Source of the DNA: Ignavibacteria bacterium UBA2373
Lineage (GTDB): Bacteria; Bacteroidota; Ignavibacteria; Kapaibacteriales; UBA961
Reading direction: 5' to 3'
Length of the DNA: 56,432 bases
NCBI GenBank assembly: GCA_002344005.1
Contig: DDTD01000058.1
Span: 1 to 56,432 of the forward strand
Shown piece after piece: positions 15,894-26,200 of this stretch. Position 1 is the stretch's first letter, and the number at the start of each line of letters is the position of its first letter. Below the pieces are notes generated by a model. The model searched no databases and was not told the DNA's origin. It saw only the letters and a program-made list of their open reading frames with translations. The position numbers were made by a program, and so were the translations under genes.

Positions 15894-16814
15894 ATGCCGC
15901 CACTTCCAAAAACAGAGTATATCTGGATGAATGGAGATTTTGTAGCATGGGACGATGCTCGAATCCATGTTCTTTCACATGTTGTTCATTATGGATCGAG
16001 TTGGTTTGAGGGTATTCGTGCATATAATACACAAAAAGGTACGGCAATATTTCGTCTTCATGAACACATGAAGCGTTTGCACCTTTCGGCAAAAATATAT
16101 CATTCAAAACTGCCATATTCCGTTGAAGAACTCTGCGAGGCAACGGCTGAACTTGTTCGTCGCAACAATCTTGATGACTGCTATTTGCGTCCTGTTGCTT
16201 TTCGTGGCTATGGCGAATTAGGGGTTTATCCTTTGAATTCTCCTATAGATGTTGTTATAGCGGGATGGAAATGGGGCAAATATTTAGGGAAAGACGCACT
16301 TGACCAAGGAGTTGATGTGTGTGTCTCATCATGGCAGCGATTGTCAAATTCTTCCATGCCTCCTTTTTCAAAAGCCGGTGGGAATTACCTTAATTCACAA
16401 CTTATACGAATCGAGGCATTGCAGAATGGATTTTCGGAGGGTATCGGTTTAGACCAACACGGATGTGTAAGTGAAGGTAGTGGAGAGAATATCTTTTTTG
16501 TTCAAGACGGAACCATTTATACTCCCCCATTAAGTGCAGCTATACTGCAAGGTATTACACGATCAAGTGTATTGACGATTGCTAAAAACTTAGGTTATCC
16601 GATAGTGGAAACAGCATTGCCGCGCACTATGCTTTATACGGCGGACGAAGTGTTTTTCAGTGGTACTGCCGTTGAAATTACTCCGGTACGTTCTGTGGAC
16701 AGAATCGAAGTGGGTGACGGCACACCCGGTCCGGTGACAAAAGCAATTCAAGAACGATTCTTCGATATTGTTACTCAAGGAAATGACCCATATCAATGGC
16801 TTACATTTATCTAA
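15894..16814 (+). CDS. ilvE: Branched-chain amino acid aminotransferase
   Basis: PLP-dependent transamination between leucine, isoleucine or valine and 2-oxoglutarate. The 306-residue class IV aminotransferase has the start YIWMNGDFVAWDDARIHVLS, WFEGIRAY, the PLP lysine K160 in SKAGGNYLNSQ, and VSEGSGENIFFV, followed by FFSGTAVEITPV. The start ATG 15894 has an excellent GAAAGGAG site at 15881-15888. Its neighbour encodes a branched-chain 2-oxoacid dehydrogenase E1, which uses the oxoacids this enzyme makes, so the pair may form a degradative or branched-fatty-acid precursor route. Confidence 0.93.
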   Translation: MPPLPKTEYIWMNGDFVAWDDARIHVLSHVVHYGSSWFEGIRAYNTQKGTAIFRLHEHMKRLHLSAKIYHSKLPYSVEELCEATAELVRRNNLDDCYLRPVAFRGYGELGVYPLNSPIDVVIAGWKWGKYLGKDALDQGVDVCVSSWQRLSNSSMPPFSKAGGNYLNSQLIRIEALQNGFSEGIGLDQHGCVSEGSGENIFFVQDGTIYTPPLSAAILQGITRSSVLTIAKNLGYPIVETALPRTMLYTADEVFFSGTAVEITPVRSVDRIEVGDGTPGPVTKAIQERFFDIVTQGNDPYQWLTFI

Positions 16815-16864
16815 AGAATACTAACTAAAAAAGTAAAATCATATTACATTTTATAGATAAAACA

Positions 16865-19156
16865 ATGGCATCAAAAAAAACACCGCATCAAGCACCGGCG
16901 ATGACAGCAAAGAAAAAAATATCGCAATCGGGAACGGTAACACCGATAAAAAAAGAACAGAATAAAAAAATTGTATCGAACGTTACACAAAACAAACAAA
17001 TAACAGATAATAAACCGACTGAAACAGCTAAATCTATGACTGAAAAAAAAGCGGCCGCAAGTACAAAGAATAAATCCTCGGAAAAAAATAGTCCGATGGT
17101 TTCAGAACAACCATATAGCATATTTGATATTACAGGGTTTTCGCATGAGCAAATCATTGATTGGTATAAGCTTATGCACTTGGGTCGTCGTTTGGACGAA
17201 AAAGCAGCATTGTACTTAAAAATGGCAAAAGGTTGGTCATATCATGCTCCGTTTGCAGGTCATGACGGAATACAGTTGGCAACCGGTCAAATTTTTCGTT
17301 CAGGGAAAGATTTTTTGTTTCCATATTACCGCGATATGATGACCTGCTTGTCTGCTGGACTTACAGTTGAAGAAATAATACTGAATGGTTTAAGCAAAGA
17401 TGGTGATGTAGCCGGAGGCGGCAGACACATGAGTAATCATTTTGCCAAACCATCTGTTCGTATTCAAAATGGTTCTTCTTGCACAGGCAATCATTGTTTA
17501 CATGCTGCGGGCACTGCTCGCGCCGTAAAAAAATACAAAGGTGATGAGGTTGTAATTTATTCAGGTGGAGAATCAGCATGTTCTGAAGGTTATTTTTATG
17601 AAGCTATTAATGGTGCATCACGCGAAAAATTACCGGTGATATTTGTTATTCAGAATAATAAATTCGGTATCTCTGTGCCGGTTGCCGAGCAGACTGCCAA
17701 TACGAGAGTTTCCGATAATTTTATCGGCTTTAAGTATTTGAAAATAATTAATTGTGATGGTCGCGATCCTTTTGATTCGTATCGTGCTTTATCCGAAGCT
17801 CGTGATTATGTACTTTCGGGATCAGGTCCTGCAATGGTACATGCTGATTGTGACCGATTATTGTCGCATTCCAATTCTGACAATCATGAATTATATCGTA
17901 CAAAAGAAGAAATTGAGGAAATGTGGATGCGCGATCCTCTTACAAGATTCCGTAAGGTGATACTTGACAATAATATCCTCACAGAAGAGCAACTTGTTGC
18001 ATTAGAAGAAGCAAATAAACAAGCTATATTTGCTGCGGCTGACATTGTAGAACCCATGCCGGATCCTGCGCCTGCTTCCTATGCGGAGTATGTTCTCCCA
18101 CCTGCATTGATTTCGTACAATGATACAACAGAAAGTAGTTATACAAATGATGTGAATGCCCCACAACTTACATTACGTGAAGCTATTAATGCCGCGATGG
18201 TAGAAGAGTTTACTCGTAATCCGAACACTTATCTTTGGGGACAAGATGTTGCATCAGTAAAGAAACAAGGGATATTTAATGTACCTAAGGGAATGCTTGA
18301 TCTGTTTGGCAATGATAGAATTTTTAATGCACCGATTGCAGAAGATTTTATTGTCGGTACAGCGAATGGTTTCAGCCGATACAGAGAAGATATTCGTGTT
18401 GTTGTAGAAGGTGCGGAGTTTGCCGATTATTTCTGGCCAGCTATGGAGCAGTTAATAGAATGCAGCCACGATTATTGGAGAACCAAAGGACAATTTTCAC
18501 CTAATATTGTCATTCGACTTGCAAGCGGCGGCTATATACAAGGAGGATTATATCATTCTCAGAATCTTGATGCCATATTTGCGGGATTGCCGGGCATACG
18601 TGTTGTGTGTCCATCTTTTGCAGATGATGCAGTGGGCTTAATGCGTCATTCTTTACGTGCTGGCGGGGTAACACTATTCTTAGAACCGAAATTTCTCTAC
18701 AACTATCGTCCGACATCTGCTTCGATGCCGGGAGAAAACTTTATGATTCCATTTGGAAAAGCAAAAATTCGCAAATTAGGAACTGATATTACGCTTATCA
18801 GCTACGGAAATGCAATGCATCTATCTTTAATGGCGGCTGAAGAAATGGCAACACAGGGTTTAAGTGTTGAGGTTATAGATTTACGATCATTAGCTCCCTG
18901 GGATAAAGAAACAGTCTTTGCATCAGTACGCAAAACAGGCAGAGCCGTAGTAGCGCATGAGCATTATTTAACAGGTGGTTTTGGTGGTGAAGTAGCATCA
19001 AGCATAATGGCTGAATGTTTTTCGAGTTTAGATGCACCTGTGTTACGTATTGCATCGAAAGATACACCTGTCGGTTTTGCAAAATCACTTGAAGGAGCAA
19101 TTCTTCTACAGAAAAAAGACATAGTAGAAACGCTTCAGAACGTCATGAGATATTGA
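16865..19156 (+). CDS. Fused alpha/beta 2-oxoacid dehydrogenase E1 (branched-chain type)
   Basis: Thiamine-diphosphate-dependent decarboxylation of 2-oxoacids and transfer to lipoyl-E2. The 763-residue protein has a Lys/Thr/Ser-rich disordered N-terminus (~1-78). An alpha-like domain (~85-400) contains the LGRRLDEKAALYLKMA and AGHDGIQLATG segments. A beta-like domain (~425-763) contains GQDVA, APIAEDFIVGTANGFS, GGFGGEVASSI and DTPVGFAKSLE. In the ThDP/Mg site the usual GDG appears as GES (235-237), and HSNSDNHELYRTKEE corresponds to the phosphorylation-loop region. Single-chain alpha-beta E1 is known in Bacteroidota relatives. It is next to ilvE; E2 and E3 are elsewhere. Substrate preference is inferred from context. 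Confidence 0.87.
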   Translation: MASKKTPHQAPAMTAKKKISQSGTVTPIKKEQNKKIVSNVTQNKQITDNKPTETAKSMTEKKAAASTKNKSSEKNSPMVSEQPYSIFDITGFSHEQIIDWYKLMHLGRRLDEKAALYLKMAKGWSYHAPFAGHDGIQLATGQIFRSGKDFLFPYYRDMMTCLSAGLTVEEIILNGLSKDGDVAGGGRHMSNHFAKPSVRIQNGSSCTGNHCLHAAGTARAVKKYKGDEVVIYSGGESACSEGYFYEAINGASREKLPVIFVIQNNKFGISVPVAEQTANTRVSDNFIGFKYLKIINCDGRDPFDSYRALSEARDYVLSGSGPAMVHADCDRLLSHSNSDNHELYRTKEEIEEMWMRDPLTRFRKVILDNNILTEEQLVALEEANKQAIFAAADIVEPMPDPAPASYAEYVLPPALISYNDTTESSYTNDVNAPQLTLREAINAAMVEEFTRNPNTYLWGQDVASVKKQGIFNVPKGMLDLFGNDRIFNAPIAEDFIVGTANGFSRYREDIRVVVEGAEFADYFWPAMEQLIECSHDYWRTKGQFSPNIVIRLASGGYIQGGLYHSQNLDAIFAGLPGIRVVCPSFADDAVGLMRHSLRAGGVTLFLEPKFLYNYRPTSASMPGENFMIPFGKAKIRKLGTDITLISYGNAMHLSLMAAEEMATQGLSVEVIDLRSLAPWDKETVFASVRKTGRAVVAHEHYLTGGFGGEVASSIMAECFSSLDAPVLRIASKDTPVGFAKSLEGAILLQKKDIVETLQNVMRY

Positions 19157-19275
19157 CAATACATCAAAAATGCACTGTGAAAATTATCTGACACTGTGCA
19201 AAAGGTAGCACGTGCTCAATGCTACAAATCGGATGTGTTGAGGAATGTGTTTTTTTAAGAAGACAACCGATTAAA

Positions 19276-19306
19276 TTGGTTGTTCGGTATCTTAGGGCTA
19301 TATTTG
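19276..19306 (+). promoter_or_regulatory. Candidate promoter for the TPR gene and possibly the secreted cluster
   Basis: TTG at 19276-19278 and TATATTTG at 19299-19306 are separated by 20 bases, which fits the Bacteroidota -33/-7 arrangement (TTG, 19-21 bases, TAnnTTTG). The leader to the ATG at 19409 would be about 95 bases. An inverted repeat (19264-19282) overlaps its upstream edge. Confidence 0.4.
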
Positions 19307-19408
19307 CAACTCATTTTGCCTTAATAGGCGAAGTGTACGTGGAAAGTTTTTAACTTAACTAATTGATAAAAAATAAATTACATACACGAGAGAACTGTAA
19401 AAAGATTT

Positions 19409-20122
19409 ATGGCTACAAATATTGATGTAAATGACGAGATTGAAGTAGGTGCAATAGACGGCACTTCTGAAGTAACAGTAAATGAAACTTTTAAAAGAAA
19501 CGCATTACTTGTTGGTGGTGGAGTTCTCATAATAGCTTTAGCAATGGGACTATACTGGTACATGACAAGTTTACAAAAAGATAAGGAAGCGAGTGCTTCA
19601 CTTGCTTTATCAAGGGTGAAAGTGTACTATGAACGTGCAGACTACGATAAAGCACTTAAGGGCGATCCAAGTGTGAAGATGAGAGGTGAGCCAATAATTG
19701 GCTTACAAGAAATCGTTGAAAACTATGGAGGTACGTCAGCTGCAAAAATGGCGGCTCTGATGTCGGGAGATATATTAACCGCACAAAAGAAATACGCTGA
19801 GGCTGAGCAGATGTATGAAGCAGCACAAGGAAGCGATTCGAAAATCATTACAGCAGGAGCCAAAGCAGGTATTGCTGCATGTCGAGAATCTGAGAAGAAA
19901 TACTCTGAGGCGGCTCCATTGTATGAGGAAGCAGCACAATACATGAAAGATGTTGGAGATGAAGCACGTTTCAGATACTTTGCTGCGATTAATTATGAGA
20001 AAGCGGGAGATATAGACAAAGCCAAAGCAATATATACGCTCATAGCAAAAGAGAATAGAGATACTGAATTTAAGGATTTGTCAGTTGGGGCAATGGCTCG
20101 ACTTGGCATGATTATTGAATGA
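19409..20122 (+). CDS. Single-pass membrane TPR protein (YfgM-like)
   Basis: A 237-residue protein with an acidic cytoplasmic N-terminus (1-30), one transmembrane helix (LLVGGGVLIIALAMGLYWYM, ~33-52) and a periplasmic part with tetratricopeptide-type helices. Examples are YAEAEQMYEAAQG, YSEAAPLYEEAAQYM and GDIDKAKAIYTLIAKEN. Membrane-anchored TPR proteins of this layout (YfgM family) assist at the Sec translocon or with periplasmic chaperones. It stands directly upstream of five exported proteins, but 90 bp separate it from the next gene, so a functional link is only suggested. Confidence 0.75.
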   Translation: MATNIDVNDEIEVGAIDGTSEVTVNETFKRNALLVGGGVLIIALAMGLYWYMTSLQKDKEASASLALSRVKVYYERADYDKALKGDPSVKMRGEPIIGLQEIVENYGGTSAAKMAALMSGDILTAQKKYAEAEQMYEAAQGSDSKIITAGAKAGIAACRESEKKYSEAAPLYEEAAQYMKDVGDEARFRYFAAINYEKAGDIDKAKAIYTLIAKENRDTEFKDLSVGAMARLGMIIE

Positions 20123-20212
20123 GTAGGGTTGCTATAAGTGTCTTTGTAGCTCAATACAAATAAGAAAAAAATGATAAAAACAACAAATTTTTTTATTCAA
20201 AACGGAGGTTTT

Positions 20213-23200
20213 ATGCAACGTTGGTTTCGTTTAGGCGCGGTTGCAGCACTTCTTTTCCTCACAACAATGGTAGGGAAAGCACAACCGCCACGCATCCAAG
20301 TGAGCGGGCGGGTTGGTCCAAATGATGTGATGATATTCCAACAAAGGAATGTTTATCAAATCAATGGTACGCTGACAATTGCGGGAACTCTAATTATAGA
20401 GCCGGGAACGGAAGTCGTATTTTTGGACAATGGTCGTATTATTGACTCGGTAGGTGGTCGTATTATAGCAGATGGTCGTATGGCTGCTTCCTATAATAAT
20501 ACACAACCAAGTTCGATTGGTCTTTTACGCTATAATGATATGCGTTATTTCTTGAACGGTTCTGTTGTTAGTGAAGCTAACTTCAATGAACCGACAATTC
20601 AAGGTAATTTATCATATCCCGCAAATTTCAATAATCCGGCCGGATATGGAAAGTATAATCATATTTTCAATGTCGTGCTGGATACTGTTAATAAGCGTCT
20701 TGAAAACCTTACCAATCCGGGGGCATTACCAGGTCCGGGATCTGGAAAAGTAGTTGTTTCGCCTATGCGCGCCATTATGTTCGCATCTGCCCGCCTCAAC
20801 TCGGAAGATGATATTATTAAATTTCAACCATGGAGACGTTTAGGTGGTCAGAATGTCAATATTCCGGCTTCATCACAGAGTCGTCGTATTTTATTCCGTG
20901 CTCAAAGAGTAAATGATTATTCAAGAGAATGGGGTCATATTATCGTATTGCCGGGTGCGCGTGCTGCATTCTTCCGTGATTGCGATTTCCGTGACTTTAG
21001 AAAAGATACCACGGTTGACGATAAACCAATGTATTTTGTTAATCGTGCTGATACTGTCGGCAAAACAGAAGCACAAAAAACAGCTCTTTTTGCTGCTTAT
21101 AATAGTTTGAACAAACACATGATGACACAAACCAACGGATCCGGTGGTGCCATTACAACATTCGCTTCACGCTCATGGATGGTTAATTGTACATTTACAA
21201 ATAACCTAGCTCGTTATCGTGGTGGTGCTGTTCAGATGTTACAAGCTCCTGAAGGTGCTGGTGTTTATCCCGATACAACCGGTTTGCAAATTGGATTTTA
21301 TCCTTGGTTAGACAAGAACCCCGCATTGACTGAGCCAGATGGTTCTCCGATTTTACAGCGTGTAATGCAACTCGATCAATTAGATCGTAATGTTGCTGAG
21401 CCGGCTGTTTCATTTAACCATGCAGCTCGTCAGTTAGCCGACGATGCTCGTTTAGCTGTGTTTGCAGGACGTATCCGACAACTCAATTTCCAAAACAATC
21501 AAGTGCTTAACTCTGATGTTGATACTGTACGTATTAACGGAAATAGAGTGTTAACAGATGTTGATAAAGCATCAAAACTATATGATGAAAACTGGAAAAA
21601 CACTGCATTTGGTGGTGCTCTTTATATTTCCGGTCGTGAAATTGATGAAAATCGTAAAATAGAAATTGGTCTTGGTGTAAATGATTCTATCAGAATAGCA
21701 GATGGTCCTAACGGCTTTGTTTCAATGCAAAGCAAAGACTTTATCATCTTCGAAAATAACCAAGCATTAACACGCCAGCCATTACTTGCTGTGATTAATA
21801 GCAAAATCCGCAATAACCGCGGTTCAAAAGGTGGTGCATTGTATATTGGTGATTATACATCAGTGATTTTTAGTGGTACAGTGCGTAATAATCGTACTTC
21901 TACACCATATCTCAATAATGATAATAGCGAATTTTTATCACTTGGTGGTGGTATCTATCATGATAATACTCTCGGTAGATTACAAGTTCGTGGTCATATC
22001 AATAGTTTAACAGAATTTTCAGGTAATACTGCTGCTGCGGGTGGTGCTATTCACGTTAATGGTAACACAGATCCACGTCCATCACCAATTATCGGTGGTT
22101 CAGATGTGGCTAACCCACGTCTTCGTGATTATGGTCGTCGCATCGTATTCCAAAATAACTCTGCAAGTGCTCACGGTGGTGCTGTTTACACAAACAGAAA
22201 CATGATGGTACATGGTGCCGGTGGATTTATTAATGATTTACCGCTTGCACAAGCTTATGGTCCCGGCTTTAGTGTTCGCTTTGAAAATAATCAAGCGAAT
22301 TTCTCAGGTGGTGCTTTGGCAATCCATCTTCCAAGTATTGAGCCTCCGGTGCCGGTTTCACAACGTGCTATTCGCTTAGTCCGTGCAGAGTTTATCAATA
22401 ACAAAGTTGGTAATGTTCCTGCAAGTCTTGGCTTTGAAGGTGTGAAAAAAGTTCGTGGTGGTGGAGCTGTATATTCAATGAATGGTGACTTGAACCTAGT
22501 TAAAGGTGTTTTATTCGATATGAATACAGCACAAAACGGTAATGGTGGTGCCATTGCAATGATTCACCCAAGAACATCATCAAAAAGATTCTTTATTTCA
22601 GATGCAGATATGCCTGAAGTAATGAGTGATGGTGTAGTAAATAGCTATATTTCAACCGATTCATTATTCGATAACCGTAAGATTGCGGCTGTTCCTGCTG
22701 ACGTAAGAATGTTAACACGTTTCTTTAACAATACAGCAGAAACAAATCCTGATTCTCGACTTATGGGTAGCGGAACAACTCAAATGGCTCCTAACAATAT
22801 TGACGTTAAGCGCTTCCATCCCGGTTTCCGTCGTGATATGGCAGGAAATGGTATCCGTGAAAATGGTGTAGGTCTTGGTGGAGCAGTTTATGTGTTAGAT
22901 TCAATCACACCGCTGAACAACTTCCGTATGGATACTGTGTTTTTCAACCGTGTACGTATCCAAAATAACAATGCATATACCGGTGCAGCAATCTATTCAG
23001 ATAACTTTAATTTAAGACTTGCATTAACTAGAACTTTAGTAACAGGTAACCGTGCAACATCTGCGATTGGTCGTTCACAGGATGTTGTAAGAGGTCCAAA
23101 AATTGGAAATGACAATCCTGCTTCTTCAGATTTAGTTGGTACTGTGTTCTATGGCGATGTAATCGGTCCAATTCCTTGGACAAATTATCATATTGGCGCT

Positions 23201-26200
23201 AACTCAATCTTTGATAATGATGCTCGCTTTTTAATTCGCTTACCTGATGCTCCAAACACAAAAGGAACATTGTCAGGTGGTTATGGTACAGGTTACGGTG
23301 GAGTTGATACGATTCGCGGTAACTACTGGGGTCGTACAGAAGCAAATGTCAACACAATTATTCAAACGACAATACCGGGAGTCGGAACAGTACAAGAGAC
23401 ATTCTTTATCATGGGTAATGGACAAACTCACATGAAGTTTATCCGTAACTCAGCACAAAGAACTGACGATACTCAACAAGGTCCTTTCGAACAAAACTTT
23501 AATGGAACCTATCCATACACTCCAATTGCAATCGGTAAAATTCCTGATACTTTGTTGATGGCTGGTAGAATCTATGATATCTTCGACAAAGGTACAGATA
23601 TTAAAACAGCTGATTATTCACACAGAAGAATGGCTCCTATCGAAGATTTCGCTGTGGGTATTCCTCCGAAATTGCGTTACTTTAGTGACAGAACTATGCC
23701 ATCATATCGTAAATATGTTCGTAGAACTACACGTAACCTCTTCGATGCTGATTCATTGAACTATTCAACAAATACTGAAAATAACCTTTGGAGACAAATC
23801 GGTCGTTTGCAAACAGAATGGAAAATGGATCACAGAACCAATGAATATACTCATCCGGTTGGATATCCATTATTCCTTGAGTCAATGGCAGCATATGAAG
23901 GTGAAAACAGTTTTACAAATAATGACGATCCTTTTGCTTTGAATGAGTCAGTATTCTTTGTTATTAATGACTCTACAGGTGATTACATCCGTGTTAATAT
24001 GCGCCAATTCACAGATCAGCCAATACAGAACAATTTTGGACAATATCCACGTGAAATGTTCCGCGGAAGAGTTGATTTTGTTCTTGATGATCCATCACGT
24101 AATGGTGTAACAGCACGTCAAAGAAGAACTTATGAAGGCTTAATGAACTTTGGCGGTACAGAATCCTTAATTCCAAGATTAGCAGATACAGCACTCAATG
24201 AGGATATTTCTGCAATGCCGGGTCGTCGTTGGGAATTAACTATGAACTCAGCTATGAGCAGACGCGGTTTAGTATATCCTAATGGTGCAAGAGTGTCATA
24301 TAGCAATAGACCGGGTATGCCAATAACTTTGGCACAGGGCACAGATACAGTTGTTTCTTATTATGCCGGTGAGCGTTGGGGTTCTTTACCTGTTCGTCCT
24401 GGAGATTATATCCGTGTAATCTCGAGAACTGTTCTTTGGAGATTAGGATTAGATACAGCTATCCAAAAAGGTATGGGCTTTAGAATTGCTGCTTCAACAC
24501 CTCCGCCTGTATTTACAGGAAACAAAGTTGCACTAGAAAATCCAAATGTAAGTGCTTCAATGAAGAGTGCGTTCGCAAATAAACTTTGGTTATTTGAAGA
24601 TGAGCAATATAACCGTGATACAAATAATGTTCGCAGACCGGGCAGAGACTCTATCTTTGTTATCACAGCAATTGATAGCAATAGATTCTATGATCCACGT
24701 TGGGCAATGGACGTTGATGAAAACAGAACAAATGATGAATTGTTCAAACAATACAATCAATTATGGTACGATTGGTATCCAATGTACGAAACACCGAATG
24801 GTGATTTAGTACCGGATGTTGATTCTGCTACAAAAATGACTGCTCTTCGTCGTTGGATTAAAGCTGATACAGTATGGCCAAGAGATTATCTTGCTCCAGA
24901 TTATGATACAACATATAATCAAGCTATCGGATTCGTGCGTTTACATGGTCGTCCAAGCAACCCGTATGTAGTTCCGGGCGGAGAAATGATGCATGTGGCA
25001 GCGACAAACTATCCTCCAAATATTGCAAGTGTTGATGCTTTGAAAAATATCAAGCTTAGAACATATCGTGGTCCGAATAATGACGAAGATTTCATTGTGG
25101 ATACACTATCTAAATTTGTATATCTTTACCCATCATACTTCCATGCACAGAAATATGATGGAGCATTAGCAGCAACGAATAATAATGCTCGTTACTTACA
25201 ACAAGACACTTTGAACTTTGGTACAAATAATAGTGCAAGCTATCAGTTCCGCATATTGGTTACGGACAGCTTACCGGTATTTAATGATATCACCCGTACA
25301 AGTGCTGAGTGTACAGAAGCAGGCGCAAGCCAAGATTTATTGGTTGCGAATGTAACAGATAAATTACGCTTCTATGTTGACTATAACTCAGATGATGAAA
25401 CAGAAGATAGTATTGCACAAAACACTGAAGGATGGGATTTCCGTTATGGAAAAACATCGTATGGTTTCTTGTCAAAATCACTTCGTGAAAATCCAAATGA
25501 TACATCGTACGATGAAGTAAATCAAATCCGTCCTCTTTGGTTAAGCGACCGATACATGATGGAAGAAAAGAAAGGTGATTTAGGTGGTTCAGATACAAAT
25601 GCAACAGATCCATTTGCAAATGCTTTCACAACTCGTGGCGTGATTAATATTGCAATTCCACGTCAAGAAGCAATTACATTGTTAACGCCGAAAGATCCGG
25701 CTGATGCAGCATTCGGTGCATTAAACTTGGATACATTGATGACAGTAGTTGTAAATGATGGTCATTCCGGTATCAATTATTTGTCAAAACGAATCTTTAT
25801 TAATGTATCGCCGACAATTACTACACAATCATTAGCAAAAGCCAAAGAAGATCAAGATTATAATATCCGTCTTCTTGATTTTGACAAACGAATTGTAGTA
25901 AGTGATCCAAACCGAGGGCAGCGTCATACGTATAGATTGCTCTATCCGGGTGATCCTGAAGATTCTATTGCAAAAGATCCATGTTTTGCAGAAGCTGGAA
26001 CATTTGATGTTCGCAACTTGAAGAAAACTCCACGCTGGTTGAAAATCAATCCCGTATCAGGTTTACTCTATGGTACACCGGGAGTTAAAGATGCTCCAAG
26101 AAAAGCAGAATATAATAATCTAGATACTGTCACTGTTCTTGTAACGGATGAAGGTGGTTTAACAGATGTTAAATGGTTCTTATTAGAAGTTGATTCAACC

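Noticed and set aside
19205..19282. Two small inverted repeats (19205-19225 and 19264-19282) as a terminator for the E1 gene
   Set aside because: Stems are 6-7 bp and no T run follows directly, so a terminator call is not supported.
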